Assembly: GCF_030646015.1 (NCBI RefSeq)
Contig: NZ_JAUSLT010000166.1
Span: 1 to 32,500 of the forward strand
Length of the DNA stretch: 32,500 bases
Source of the DNA: Bradyrhizobium sp.
Lineage (GTDB): Bacteria; Pseudomonadota; Alphaproteobacteria; Rhizobiales; Xanthobacteraceae
Direction: 5' to 3'
This document shows positions 8,717 to 15,982 of this stretch, piece by piece (position 1 is the first letter of the stretch; every line of letters begins with the position of its first letter). Both the position numbers and the translations under genes were made by a program. The notes below the pieces were generated by a model. It saw only the letters and a list, made by a program, of their open reading frames with translations. It made no database searches and was not told the origin of the DNA.

Positions 8717-9339
8717 GCCCCACGGCTGACGGCGGCGGGATTCGGCTCGCGCCGATCGATCCGGCCGCCTTCCGGCATACGCCCTGGAAGAACGGCGGCG
8801 GCGTCACCATCGACGTCGCCGAATCCCTGCTCCCGGGATTCGCACCGGGCAGCTGGGAAGGAATGGTATGGCGTTTTGGCCGGACTGCCATCGTGACACC
8901 GGCTCCCTTCTCCGATCTGAGCGGCTTCGACCGCCAGCAGGTGCTGGTTTCCGGTCAGGGGCTCGTGCTCGAGACGCCTGCAGGCGAGATCGACGTCCGG
9001 CAGCCGTTCAAGCCAGTCCGGTTTGCCGGGGAAACGGCGATCGTCAGCCGGCTCGAATCCGGACCGGTCGAGGTCGTCAACCTGCTCGGCGACCGGTCGC
9101 GGGTGTCGATCGACCTCACATGCCTCACGACAGGCGCCACGAATTCCCGCCCGGCCGGCGTCCACATCATCTACGCGGCCACGACGCCCTGCGACCTCGC
9201 CATCAACGGCAACGCCTGCGGGATCGCGAGCGGCCACGCTCTGCGCATCGATGCCGGCGAAAGCTTCACCGTCGCAAGCCGGCTCGGCACCGCGATCGTT
9301 GCGTCGATTTTTCCGGCGTCCCGGTCGATATCGCCGTGA
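8713..9339 (+). CDS. hutD: HutD/Ves family cupin-like protein
   Basis: A 208-residue member of the HutD/Ves family, a bicupin-like fold often found with histidine utilisation genes. The hallmark HTPWKNGGGVTIDVA lies at residues 21-35, followed by WRFGRTAIVTPAPFS, PFSDLSGFDRQQ and a C-terminal second barrel. The family's biochemical role is not firmly known; roles in limiting or sensing histidine-pathway intermediates have been proposed. Here it is translationally coupled to dctP (ATG at 8713 overlaps the TGA), so it likely acts on or senses the imported compound. It ends 13 bp before the convergent molybdoenzyme gene. Confidence 0.85.
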   Translation: MSPTADGGGIRLAPIDPAAFRHTPWKNGGGVTIDVAESLLPGFAPGSWEGMVWRFGRTAIVTPAPFSDLSGFDRQQVLVSGQGLVLETPAGEIDVRQPFKPVRFAGETAIVSRLESGPVEVVNLLGDRSRVSIDLTCLTTGATNSRPAGVHIIYAATTPCDLAINGNACGIASGHALRIDAGESFTVASRLGTAIVASIFPASRSISP

Positions 9340-9352
9340 ATGGCCGGCGCAA

Positions 9353-11683
9353 CTATTCCTTGCGGGACGTTGCACGCGCCGTCTGGATAGCGCTCCAGAC
9401 CAGAAACGGCGTCGCCGGCATATCCAGCTCATTGATACCCAGCGGCGACAAGGCATCGAGCACGGCGTTCATGATGGTTTGCGGCGCGGCGATGGCGCCG
9501 GCCTGCCCGGTTCCTTTCACGCCCAGCGGGTTGGACAGGGTCGGCTCTGATACATTCAGGCCGCCGGCGAAGTTCGGCAGGTCCTGGGCGCGCGGCAACG
9601 CATAGTCCAGGAATGAACCTGTCAGCAGTTGGCCCTCGGCGTCAAAGACGACATGCTCCAGCAGCGCCTGCCCAATACCCTGTACCACGCCGCCATGAAC
9701 CTGCCCGAGCGCCACGCGCGGGTTGATGAGGCGGCCGAAATCATCCGCGATCGTGTAGCGATCGAGCCGCACGACGCCGGTTTCCGGATCGATCTCGACT
9801 TCCGCGACGTGGCAACCATTCGGAAACGTGTAGAGGTCGGAGCCGTTGGTCGCATTTCCTTCCAGCCCCGGCGTCAATCCTTCGGGAAGACTGGCGGGAT
9901 CTCGCGCAGCATCGGCTACCTTGCCGATCGCGATGGCGCGTTCGGTGTCCCGCACGACGAAGTTGCCGTCGACGAACGAAACCTGATCGACCGGCGCCTG
10001 CAGCAGATGCGCGGCGATCAGCCGGCCCTTCTCGATCAGTCTTTCGACGGCCATGACAAGGGCGGTGCCGCCCATATGCATCGAACGCGCGCCGCCATGG
10101 CCGTTGCCGCCCGGCAGCAGCTCGCTGTCGCCCTGGTGGAAACGGAATGCGGCAATCGGCAATCCCAAGAGGTCGGCGGCGACCTGGGGATAGGCGGTTT
10201 CGTGTCCCTGGCCGTTGGACTGGGTGCCGACCGCCAGCGACACCGCGCCATCAGCCTCGAACGCGGCGCGCGCGAACTCGCTTGGCACGCCGCGGGAAGT
10301 TTCGAGAAAGCAGGCAAGGCCGATGCCGCGCAACAAACCAGCCTTGTTCGATTGCGCGCGACGCTTGCGAAAACCGTCGAACTCCGCGAGCGCCATCGCC
10401 TCGTCCAGACCGGCGCCGAAACGGCCGCCGTCGATCTTCATGCCCATCGCCGTGCGATGCGGAAACGTGCCGATGATATTGCGCCGGCGCAACTCGATGG
10501 CATCGATCCCGGTCCTGACGGATGCGAGGTTCACCAGGCGCTCGATCAGGTAATTGGCTTCGGGCTTGCCTGCGCCGCGGTAGGCGTCGATCGGCGGCGT
10601 GTTGGTGAAGGCGCCGCGCACTTCGAAGAACACGGCGGGAATATCATAGACGCCGCCTATCGCGCTGCCGGCGGCATTGGTCGAACTGATGGGGCCCAGA
10701 GTCGAGAGATAGGCGCCCATATTGGCGACCGCCCGCACCTCCAGACCGAGAAACCGGCCCTTCTTGTCGAGCGCGAGTCTGGAGCGGGCAAAGAAATCGC
10801 GCCCCTGCGCGGAACTGACAAAATCCTCGGATCGTTCGGAGACCCAGCGCACCGGGCGGCCGAGTTTTCGCGAAGCCCACAGCACCAGCACATATTCGGG
10901 ATACAGGTAGTTCTTCATCCCGAAGCCGCCGCCGACGTCGGGCACCACCACGCGGATGCGCCCGGCCGGAATCTTGAAGATGGTCTCCGCAAGCTGCCGG
11001 CGAAGATCGTGGACACCCTGGCCGGTCAGCGAAAGACAAAACCTGTCGGTCTTGCGATCATGAAAGCCGATGGCGGCCCGCGTCTCCATGGGGGCGGCGA
11101 CCACGCGGTTGTTGAAGAGGTCGCATTCGACCACATGCGCCGCCGACGCCATCGCGGCGGCAACAGCCGCAGCATCCCCCTTGTGGAACAGGAATGCAGA
11201 ATTGCCCGGCGCCTCCGGCCAGATCGACGGAGCGCCCGGCTGCAAAGCCGCGGTGGCGACGGTGACGCAGGGCAGCGTTTCATAGGAGGCGTCCACCGCT
11301 TCGCCGGCCGCGATCGCCGCCTCCGGCGACTCCGCGATGATGCAGACCACGGGATCGCCGACATGCCGCACAAAACCGCGGGCCAGCGCCGGGCGCGGCG
11401 GAACGATGATCGGCTCCACCGCCTCGATCACGGTGATGCACGGCAACTCGCCGATGCCGTCGGCCGCGAGGTCGGCTTCGCTATAGACAGCCACAACGCC
11501 GGGGACCGCGCGCGCCGCCGCCAGATCCAGCCGCGCGATCCGGGCGAAGGCGACGGGCGAGCGAACCACATGGGCATGCAGCACGCCGGGCACGTGATCA
11601 TTGGCGACATATTTGCCGTGGCCGGTGAGGAAGCGATGATCCTCCAGCCTGTTCAGGGATTGACCTTGATAACGTTCTTGCAA
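9353..11683 (-). CDS. Xanthine dehydrogenase/CO dehydrogenase-family molybdenum-binding large subunit
   Basis: A 776-residue large subunit of the molybdenum hydroxylase family (CoxL/XdhB-like), oxidising a C-H bond with water as oxygen source. Seen: an N-terminal a/b hammerhead domain (RLEDHRFLTGHGKYV), GQGVHDLRRQ (Gln222), PDVGGGFGMKNYLYPE (249-263), and AYRGAG (367-372) where true CO dehydrogenases carry a Cys-containing loop. So it is not a form I CO dehydrogenase. The C-terminal motif reads GVKGTGQAGAIAAP: Gln727 stands where the family usually has catalytic Glu. No Fe-S or FAD subunit gene is beside it. The start is TTG at 11681-11683, preceded by AGGTGAG; no in-frame ATG or GTG lies close upstream. 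The substrate is unknown. Confidence 0.88.
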   Translation of the reverse strand: MQERYQGQSLNRLEDHRFLTGHGKYVANDHVPGVLHAHVVRSPVAFARIARLDLAAARAVPGVVAVYSEADLAADGIGELPCITVIEAVEPIIVPPRPALARGFVRHVGDPVVCIIAESPEAAIAAGEAVDASYETLPCVTVATAALQPGAPSIWPEAPGNSAFLFHKGDAAAVAAAMASAAHVVECDLFNNRVVAAPMETRAAIGFHDRKTDRFCLSLTGQGVHDLRRQLAETIFKIPAGRIRVVVPDVGGGFGMKNYLYPEYVLVLWASRKLGRPVRWVSERSEDFVSSAQGRDFFARSRLALDKKGRFLGLEVRAVANMGAYLSTLGPISSTNAAGSAIGGVYDIPAVFFEVRGAFTNTPPIDAYRGAGKPEANYLIERLVNLASVRTGIDAIELRRRNIIGTFPHRTAMGMKIDGGRFGAGLDEAMALAEFDGFRKRRAQSNKAGLLRGIGLACFLETSRGVPSEFARAAFEADGAVSLAVGTQSNGQGHETAYPQVAADLLGLPIAAFRFHQGDSELLPGGNGHGGARSMHMGGTALVMAVERLIEKGRLIAAHLLQAPVDQVSFVDGNFVVRDTERAIAIGKVADAARDPASLPEGLTPGLEGNATNGSDLYTFPNGCHVAEVEIDPETGVVRLDRYTIADDFGRLINPRVALGQVHGGVVQGIGQALLEHVVFDAEGQLLTGSFLDYALPRAQDLPNFAGGLNVSEPTLSNPLGVKGTGQAGAIAAPQTIMNAVLDALSPLGINELDMPATPFLVWSAIQTARATSRKE

Positions 11684-11818
11684 TTGCTCACCTACATTCC
11701 GGGAACCTGCCCACTTCCAGCATAAACATCGAAAACAACCCCATGCACAGATACAGAGGTGGGGAAATCAATGCCTTACGCGAAAACAATTTAGCATGCC
11801 GCCCCGCCCAACGGGCCG

Positions 11819-12616
11819 CTAGTCGACCAGACGGATTTCGTCCCCCGCGCGCACCATGCCTTCCACCAGCACCGCGGCATAGATGCCCGCTTTGCCGTCG
11901 TGGTTTCGCGCGACATATTTCAGGACGTCGGGGTTTGCCTCCGCGGTCTCCGGATCGAGGCTGATCATCTTGCATCGGATGTCGCGCTCGAGCACCGCGA
12001 TCACGACCTTGCTGCCGATCCGGAGTTGACGACCGACATACCGGTCCTCCGCAAACCCCTCTCCCGATGCAAGGTCGACATAGATGTTGGCGCGAAATCG
12101 CCGCTGATCCAGCGAGAGGCCCAGGGCGTCACCGATGGTGCGGATCGTCTGGGTCGAGAACATCGAAATGGGACGGCAATCCGTCATGGCGCGGTCCGAC
12201 CGTCGTATGGTCAGAGCGGACGCCGGAATTTTGTTGTCGCTCAGCGCAGCGAGCAATCGGGGATCATCGATCCCAAGCACTTCTCCCGAGGGCGTCTCGA
12301 CATCGACGGCGAGTTCGTCAGGAGACGGATAGAGCGGGGTGACGCCAGGTCCGAGCGCTTCGGCCTCCGCAAGGTTGGACGGCAGCACCGCGCGTTCGGG
12401 ATCGCGGAAGAACGGACGGTACAGCAGCATGTCGTTGCGGCCACGTGCGGTGAGATAGGGGAAAGCCTTCGGCGCCGCCGAGTTGTGGACGGCGTAGAGC
12501 CGATCCCCCAAAATTCCGGAAAAACTGACAAACGCTTCCGGCAACGCCTCCCCGCGCATGCTCTTGACGGGATAGCGCCACAGACTTTCGACATGTCCGA
12601 CCACGGTCGTCTTCAT
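11819..12616 (-). CDS. MOSC-domain protein (molybdenum cofactor sulfurase C-terminal-like)
   Basis: A 265-residue protein with the N-terminal beta-barrel (VESLWRYPVKSMRGEAL) followed by a MOSC domain. The MOSC core shows RRFRANIYVD, GRQLRIGSKVVIAV and RDIRCKMISLDPETAE; the Cys is the conserved residue of MOSC proteins implicated in sulfur or Mo-cofactor handling. Proteins of this type (YcbX/mARC-like architecture) bind or modify molybdenum cofactor, or reduce N-hydroxylated compounds when paired with a ferredoxin domain, which is absent here. It lies upstream of and in the same direction as the molybdoenzyme gene (135-bp gap), consistent with a cofactor-related role. ATG at 12616 fits the family start. 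Confidence 0.85.
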   Translation of the reverse strand: MKTTVVGHVESLWRYPVKSMRGEALPEAFVSFSGILGDRLYAVHNSAAPKAFPYLTARGRNDMLLYRPFFRDPERAVLPSNLAEAEALGPGVTPLYPSPDELAVDVETPSGEVLGIDDPRLLAALSDNKIPASALTIRRSDRAMTDCRPISMFSTQTIRTIGDALGLSLDQRRFRANIYVDLASGEGFAEDRYVGRQLRIGSKVVIAVLERDIRCKMISLDPETAEANPDVLKYVARNHDGKAGIYAAVLVEGMVRAGDEIRLVD

Positions 12617-12693
12617 GGGTCTTGGGCTTTCTCATTTGACCATGCAGGAGGCCGGGGATGCTGTGCGAGGTGATCGGATAAAATTCCGTTGCC

Positions 12694-12729
12694 AACCGGC
12701 AAAGGAACCGGCAAAATAACCGGCAATTT
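12694..12729. repeat. Three 12-bp direct tandem repeats upstream of the Fic gene
   Basis: Units begin AACCGGCAAAGG (12694-12705), AACCGGCAAAAT (12706-12717) and AACCGGCAATTT (12718-12729): nine shared leading bases (AACCGGCAA) and exact 12-bp phasing. They lie in the 177-bp divergent region between the MOSC and Fic genes, 65-100 bp before the Fic start, directly before an AT-rich stretch. The spacing, close to one helical turn, suggests iterated binding sites for a regulator. Confidence 0.75.
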
Positions 12730-12763
12730 CAAGGTCAAAATTTTTATAAACCACTGATAAATA

Positions 12764-12769
12764 TATACT
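12764..12769 (+). promoter_or_regulatory. Candidate -10 box (TATACT) for the Fic gene
   Basis: TATACT at 12764-12769 lies in a strongly AT-rich segment (12731-12775), unlike the high-GC surroundings, and would give a short leader before GTG 12794. The matching -35 position (12741-12746, TTTTTA) is poor, so an activator bound at the upstream 12-bp repeats is plausible. Confidence 0.4.
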
Positions 12770-12793
12770 ATACCCACAAAGAAAGCGGCAAAA

Positions 12794-13975
12794 GTGACCA
12801 GTCCCACCGCCATGGAACCGCTCTTCCCGGAAGAGAGCAAGCGCCTTTCCGACCTTGCTACCGACCTCGTTGCCAGGAGCAGCGCCCTGGCCGGCCGCCT
12901 TCACCCCGTCATGCAGGAGGGCCTCGGCAACCTCGTGCGCTCCATGAACTGCTACTACAGCAACCTCATCGAGGGACACCATACCCACCCCATCGATATC
13001 GATCGCGCGCTGGCTGGCGACTACAGCGCCGAACCCGAAAAACGCAATCTCCAGCTCGAAGCCCGCGCGCACATCGACGTGCAGCGAAAGATCGATGCTG
13101 GCTCAGCGCCGCAACCTTCCACTTCGATCGCGTTCATCCGCTGGGTCCATCAAGAATTCTGCCGGCAATTGCCGGAGCAACTCCTGATCGTCAAGGATCC
13201 CGGCACCGGCCGGGAAGAACGGATCGTTCCGGGCGAGCTGAGGCACAGCATGGTCAAGGTCGGGCGCCACATCCCCCCTGCCCCGAAAGACCTGGCTGCG
13301 CTGCTCGAACGCTTCGCCTCTGCCTATGGCAACGATAACCTCCCCAAGATTCAACGCATCGTGGGCGTGGCGGCCTCACACCATCGCCTGCTTTGGATTC
13401 ACCCGTTCGCCGACGGCAATGGCCGGGTCGCACGCCTCACCTCGCACGCGCTGCTCAACGAGCTTGGCATCGGATCGAGCCTCTGGTCGGTCTCGCGCGG
13501 CCTCGCCCGCGCGGTCGACACCTACAAGGCGGCGCTGCAATCCGCCGATCAACCGCGTCGCGGCGACCTCGATGGCCGCGGCAACCTCACCCAATCCGGC
13601 CTAGTCGATTTCTGCGTGTTTTTCCTGTCGAGCTGCGTGGCCCAGATGGTCTTCATGGAATCGCTGTTCGAACCCGCTGAGCTTCAGCGCCGCATGGAAA
13701 TCTGGTGCGAGGAGGAGACACGCTCTGGCCGCTTGCCGAGAGGCAGCTGGCCGCTGCTGCGCGAAGCCGTGCTGGTCGGCGAGTTTTCGCGCGGCAAGGC
13801 TCCGGATCTGACCGGCTACCGGGAACGCCAGGCCAGGACGGTACTCAACACCCTCATTGAAAAAGGCTTCCTCGTGTCGCCGACCTCGCGATCGACCGTA
13901 CGGCTGGGGTTTCCGTTGTCGGTGGTCGATCGATGGTTTCCGCGGCTTTATACCGGGCCGGCTAGGACGAGCTAA
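12794..13975 (+). CDS. Fic-domain AMP-transferase, class II with N-terminal inhibitory motif
   Basis: A 393-residue Fic protein. The catalytic motif HPFADGNGRVAR is complete at residues 203-214, with His203 as expected for transfer of AMP (or another nucleotide moiety) to target hydroxyls. An N-terminal self-inhibition motif of the form (S/T)xxxE(G/N) is seen as SNLIEG at 56-61, which makes it class II. A Fic_N-like domain precedes the core, and the C-terminal 90 residues (TGYRERQARTVLNTLIEKG, then FLVSPTSRSTVRLGFP) look like a winged helix, suggesting DNA binding. Start: GTG at 12794; ATG at 12812 is an alternative. It stands alone next to tRNA-fMet. Its target is unknown. Confidence 0.92.
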   Translation: MTSPTAMEPLFPEESKRLSDLATDLVARSSALAGRLHPVMQEGLGNLVRSMNCYYSNLIEGHHTHPIDIDRALAGDYSAEPEKRNLQLEARAHIDVQRKIDAGSAPQPSTSIAFIRWVHQEFCRQLPEQLLIVKDPGTGREERIVPGELRHSMVKVGRHIPPAPKDLAALLERFASAYGNDNLPKIQRIVGVAASHHRLLWIHPFADGNGRVARLTSHALLNELGIGSSLWSVSRGLARAVDTYKAALQSADQPRRGDLDGRGNLTQSGLVDFCVFFLSSCVAQMVFMESLFEPAELQRRMEIWCEEETRSGRLPRGSWPLLREAVLVGEFSRGKAPDLTGYRERQARTVLNTLIEKGFLVSPTSRSTVRLGFPLSVVDRWFPRLYTGPARTS

Positions 13976-14001
13976 ATTCGCGTCTTGTGCTAGCAACAGA
14001 C

Positions 14002-14046
14002 AAAAAAGCCCGGCAATCGAAGCGTGATCGCTTGAATACCGGGCTT
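14002..14046 (-). terminator. Rho-independent terminator of tRNA-fMet
   Basis: On the minus strand a long hairpin (AAGCCCGG arm, partner CCGGGCTT, with an inner stem CAAGCG/CGCTTC) is followed by a run of six T residues. It starts 5 bp after the tRNA 3' end. On the plus strand the same stem is followed only by AATTT, so it may also weakly end Fic transcription. Confidence 0.88.
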
Positions 14047-14050
14047 AATT

Positions 14051-14127
<77 letters not shown>

Positions 14128-14423
14128 ATAAACCGTTGCGCGCCTTCAAGAAAACGATACCGAAACGAATTGGGCCAACGCCCGGGGGCGCCGATCGATC
14201 TGGTCCGGAGGCTTCCTGAGAAGGCTGCCCGCAGGCGTTGCCATTGGGTGCGAGCGGTATGTACCAACGCGAGCCGGCTTTGGAAAGGCCCGTGGGCGAT
14301 CTTTTGAGCTTTTTATGACGGTGGAAACGAGGGTTTATTGCGCCAGATCAGCCCGCCGACACCGCTCTTGCCAGAAACTGCGCAAAAGCCCAGCTTCCGG
14401 GCCGGGAACCCGAAGGAAACGCC
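14128..14423. other. Intergenic region between tRNA-fMet and aldehyde dehydrogenase
   Basis: 296 bp without a convincing gene. It must contain the tRNA promoter (minus strand, AT-richer near 14128-14170) and the promoter of the aldehyde dehydrogenase gene. Short frames that cross it are readings through the tRNA. I see no repeat or structured RNA. Confidence 0.5.
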
Positions 14424-15857
14424 ATGGACCAGCCCCTGAAAAGCCCCGGGCAGAACGCCCTGGAGGACGCCTTTCACCGCCTGTTCGAGCTGACCCGGAC
14501 CGCGCCACCGCCATCCCTCGCCGAGCGGCTGGACCGGCTGGCGCGGCTGCGCGCGGCGGTCTCGGACAACGAAAGCCGCTTCGAACAGGCGATCTCGGCC
14601 GATTTCGGCCATCGCAGCACGGTCGAGACCACGATCGCCGAGACCATGCTGGTGCTGGGCGAGATCAAGCACGCCGCCAAATCCCTCGGGAAATGGATGG
14701 CGCCGAAGCGGGTGGCGACGTCGCTGCAGTTCTTCCCCGCGAAAAACCGGCTGCTGCCGCAGCCGCTCGGCGTGGTCGGCATCATCGCGCCGTGGAATTA
14801 TCCGCTGCAGCTGACGCTGGCGCCGGCGGTGGCCGCATTGGCCGCCGGCAACCGGGTCATGATCAAGCCGAGCGAGCTGGTGCCGCGGTTCTCCGCGCTG
14901 TTAAGGGAAGTGATCGCGGCCAAGTTCGACCGCACCGAGATGATCGTCACCGGTATCGAGGACGAGATCTCCAGGGCCTTTGCGTCGCTGCCATTCGACC
15001 ACCTGATCTTCACCGGCTCGACCCGGGTCGGCCGCCTCGTCGCGGAAGCCGCGGGGCGCAACCTGACGCCGGTCACGCTCGAACTCGGCGGCAAATCGCC
15101 CGCCATCGTCGACCGCTCCGCCGATATCGCCGAAGCCGCCGAGCGCATCGCCTACGGCAAATTGCTCAACGCCGGCCAGACCTGCATCGCGCCCGATTAT
15201 GCGCTGGTGCCGGAAGCGTCGGTGCAGGAGTTCGCCGGCAAGGTGCAGGCCAGCATGCAGCGGATGTTCGGGACCGACCCTGATAACAAGGACTACACCT
15301 CGATCGTATCCGACCGGCATTACAGCCGGCTCGAAGGCCTGGTGGCGGACGCCGCCGCCAGGGGCGCGCGGATCATGCAGGTGACAACACCCGGCGATCC
15401 CGCCTGGAAATCGAAGCGCAAGTTTCCGCCGACCATCGTGGTCGGCGCGACGCCCGAGATGGCGATCATGCAGGAAGAAATTTTCGGGCCGCTGCTGCCG
15501 ATCATGGGTTACCGGGAGGCGAGCGAGCCCGTCGCCTATATCAACAAGCACGACCGGCCGCTGGCGCTGTACTGGTTCGGCAAGGACGAGGCGGCGCGCG
15601 ACGCGGTGCTGGACCGCACCGTCTCCGGCGGCGTCACCGTCAACGACTGCCTGTTTCACTTCGCCCAGATGTACCAGCCGATGGGCGGCGTCGGGGCGTC
15701 CGGCACCGGCGCCTATCACGGCGAATGGGGTTTTGATACCATGAGCAAGCTGAAGCCGGTGTTCTATCGCTCGAAGTTCAACCGCCTCGCCGATCTCTAT
15801 CCGCCCTATGGCGGCAAAATCGCGCGGCTGGAAAAGCTGCTGCGATTCATGTCGTAG
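14424..15857 (+). CDS. Coniferyl aldehyde dehydrogenase-like NAD(P)+ aldehyde dehydrogenase
   Basis: A 477-residue aldehyde dehydrogenase closest in features to the coniferyl-aldehyde dehydrogenase (CalB) group: short, without a long N-terminus, and ending in a hydrophobic/basic tail (SKFNRLADLYPPYG). Catalytic residues are in place: Asn125 in APWNYPLQL, Glu220 in VTLELGGKSP and Cys254 in NAGQTCIAPDY. The FTGSTRVG NAD-binding turn is at 196-203. The likely reaction is oxidation of an aromatic or long-chain aldehyde to the acid; relatives also act on fatty aldehydes. ATG at 14424 follows CGAAGGAAA at 8-10 bp. The GMC oxidoreductase gene downstream could supply its aldehyde. Confidence 0.88.
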   Translation: MDQPLKSPGQNALEDAFHRLFELTRTAPPPSLAERLDRLARLRAAVSDNESRFEQAISADFGHRSTVETTIAETMLVLGEIKHAAKSLGKWMAPKRVATSLQFFPAKNRLLPQPLGVVGIIAPWNYPLQLTLAPAVAALAAGNRVMIKPSELVPRFSALLREVIAAKFDRTEMIVTGIEDEISRAFASLPFDHLIFTGSTRVGRLVAEAAGRNLTPVTLELGGKSPAIVDRSADIAEAAERIAYGKLLNAGQTCIAPDYALVPEASVQEFAGKVQASMQRMFGTDPDNKDYTSIVSDRHYSRLEGLVADAAARGARIMQVTTPGDPAWKSKRKFPPTIVVGATPEMAIMQEEIFGPLLPIMGYREASEPVAYINKHDRPLALYWFGKDEAARDAVLDRTVSGGVTVNDCLFHFAQMYQPMGGVGASGTGAYHGEWGFDTMSKLKPVFYRSKFNRLADLYPPYGGKIARLEKLLRFMS

Positions 15858-15868
15858 TAGTAAAAGGT

Positions 15869-15952
15869 CGTCATTCCGGGGCGTGAGCGAAGCGAGCGAA
15901 CCCGGAATCTCGAGATTCCGGGTTCGATGCTTCGCATCGCCCCGGAATGACG
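15869..15952. repeat. Intergenic palindromic repeat, CGTCATTCCGGGGCG type
   Basis: An 84-bp element with terminal inverted repeats CGTCATTCCGGGGCG/CGCCCCGGAATGACG. Its centre is a second strong palindrome (CCCGGAATCT CGAGATTCCGGG, read as two arms), flanked by related GAAGCGAGCGAA and GATGCTTCGCATC segments. It lies between the aldehyde dehydrogenase and GMC genes and matches a repeat type frequent between genes in Bradyrhizobium-like genomes. Confidence 0.85.
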
Positions 15953-15982
15953 AAAAGGAAGTAAGAACTGGGGGAAATACGC

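Noticed and set aside
9353..11683. Aerobic CO dehydrogenase (CoxL)
   Set aside because: The active-site loop reads AYRGAG and lacks the Cys of the form I CoxL loop, and coxM/coxS are absent here.
9629..11725. 698-residue plus-strand frame opposite the molybdoenzyme gene
   Set aside because: Length is due to GC-rich codon bias; it lacks recognisable domains, while the minus strand carries all molybdenum hydroxylase motifs.
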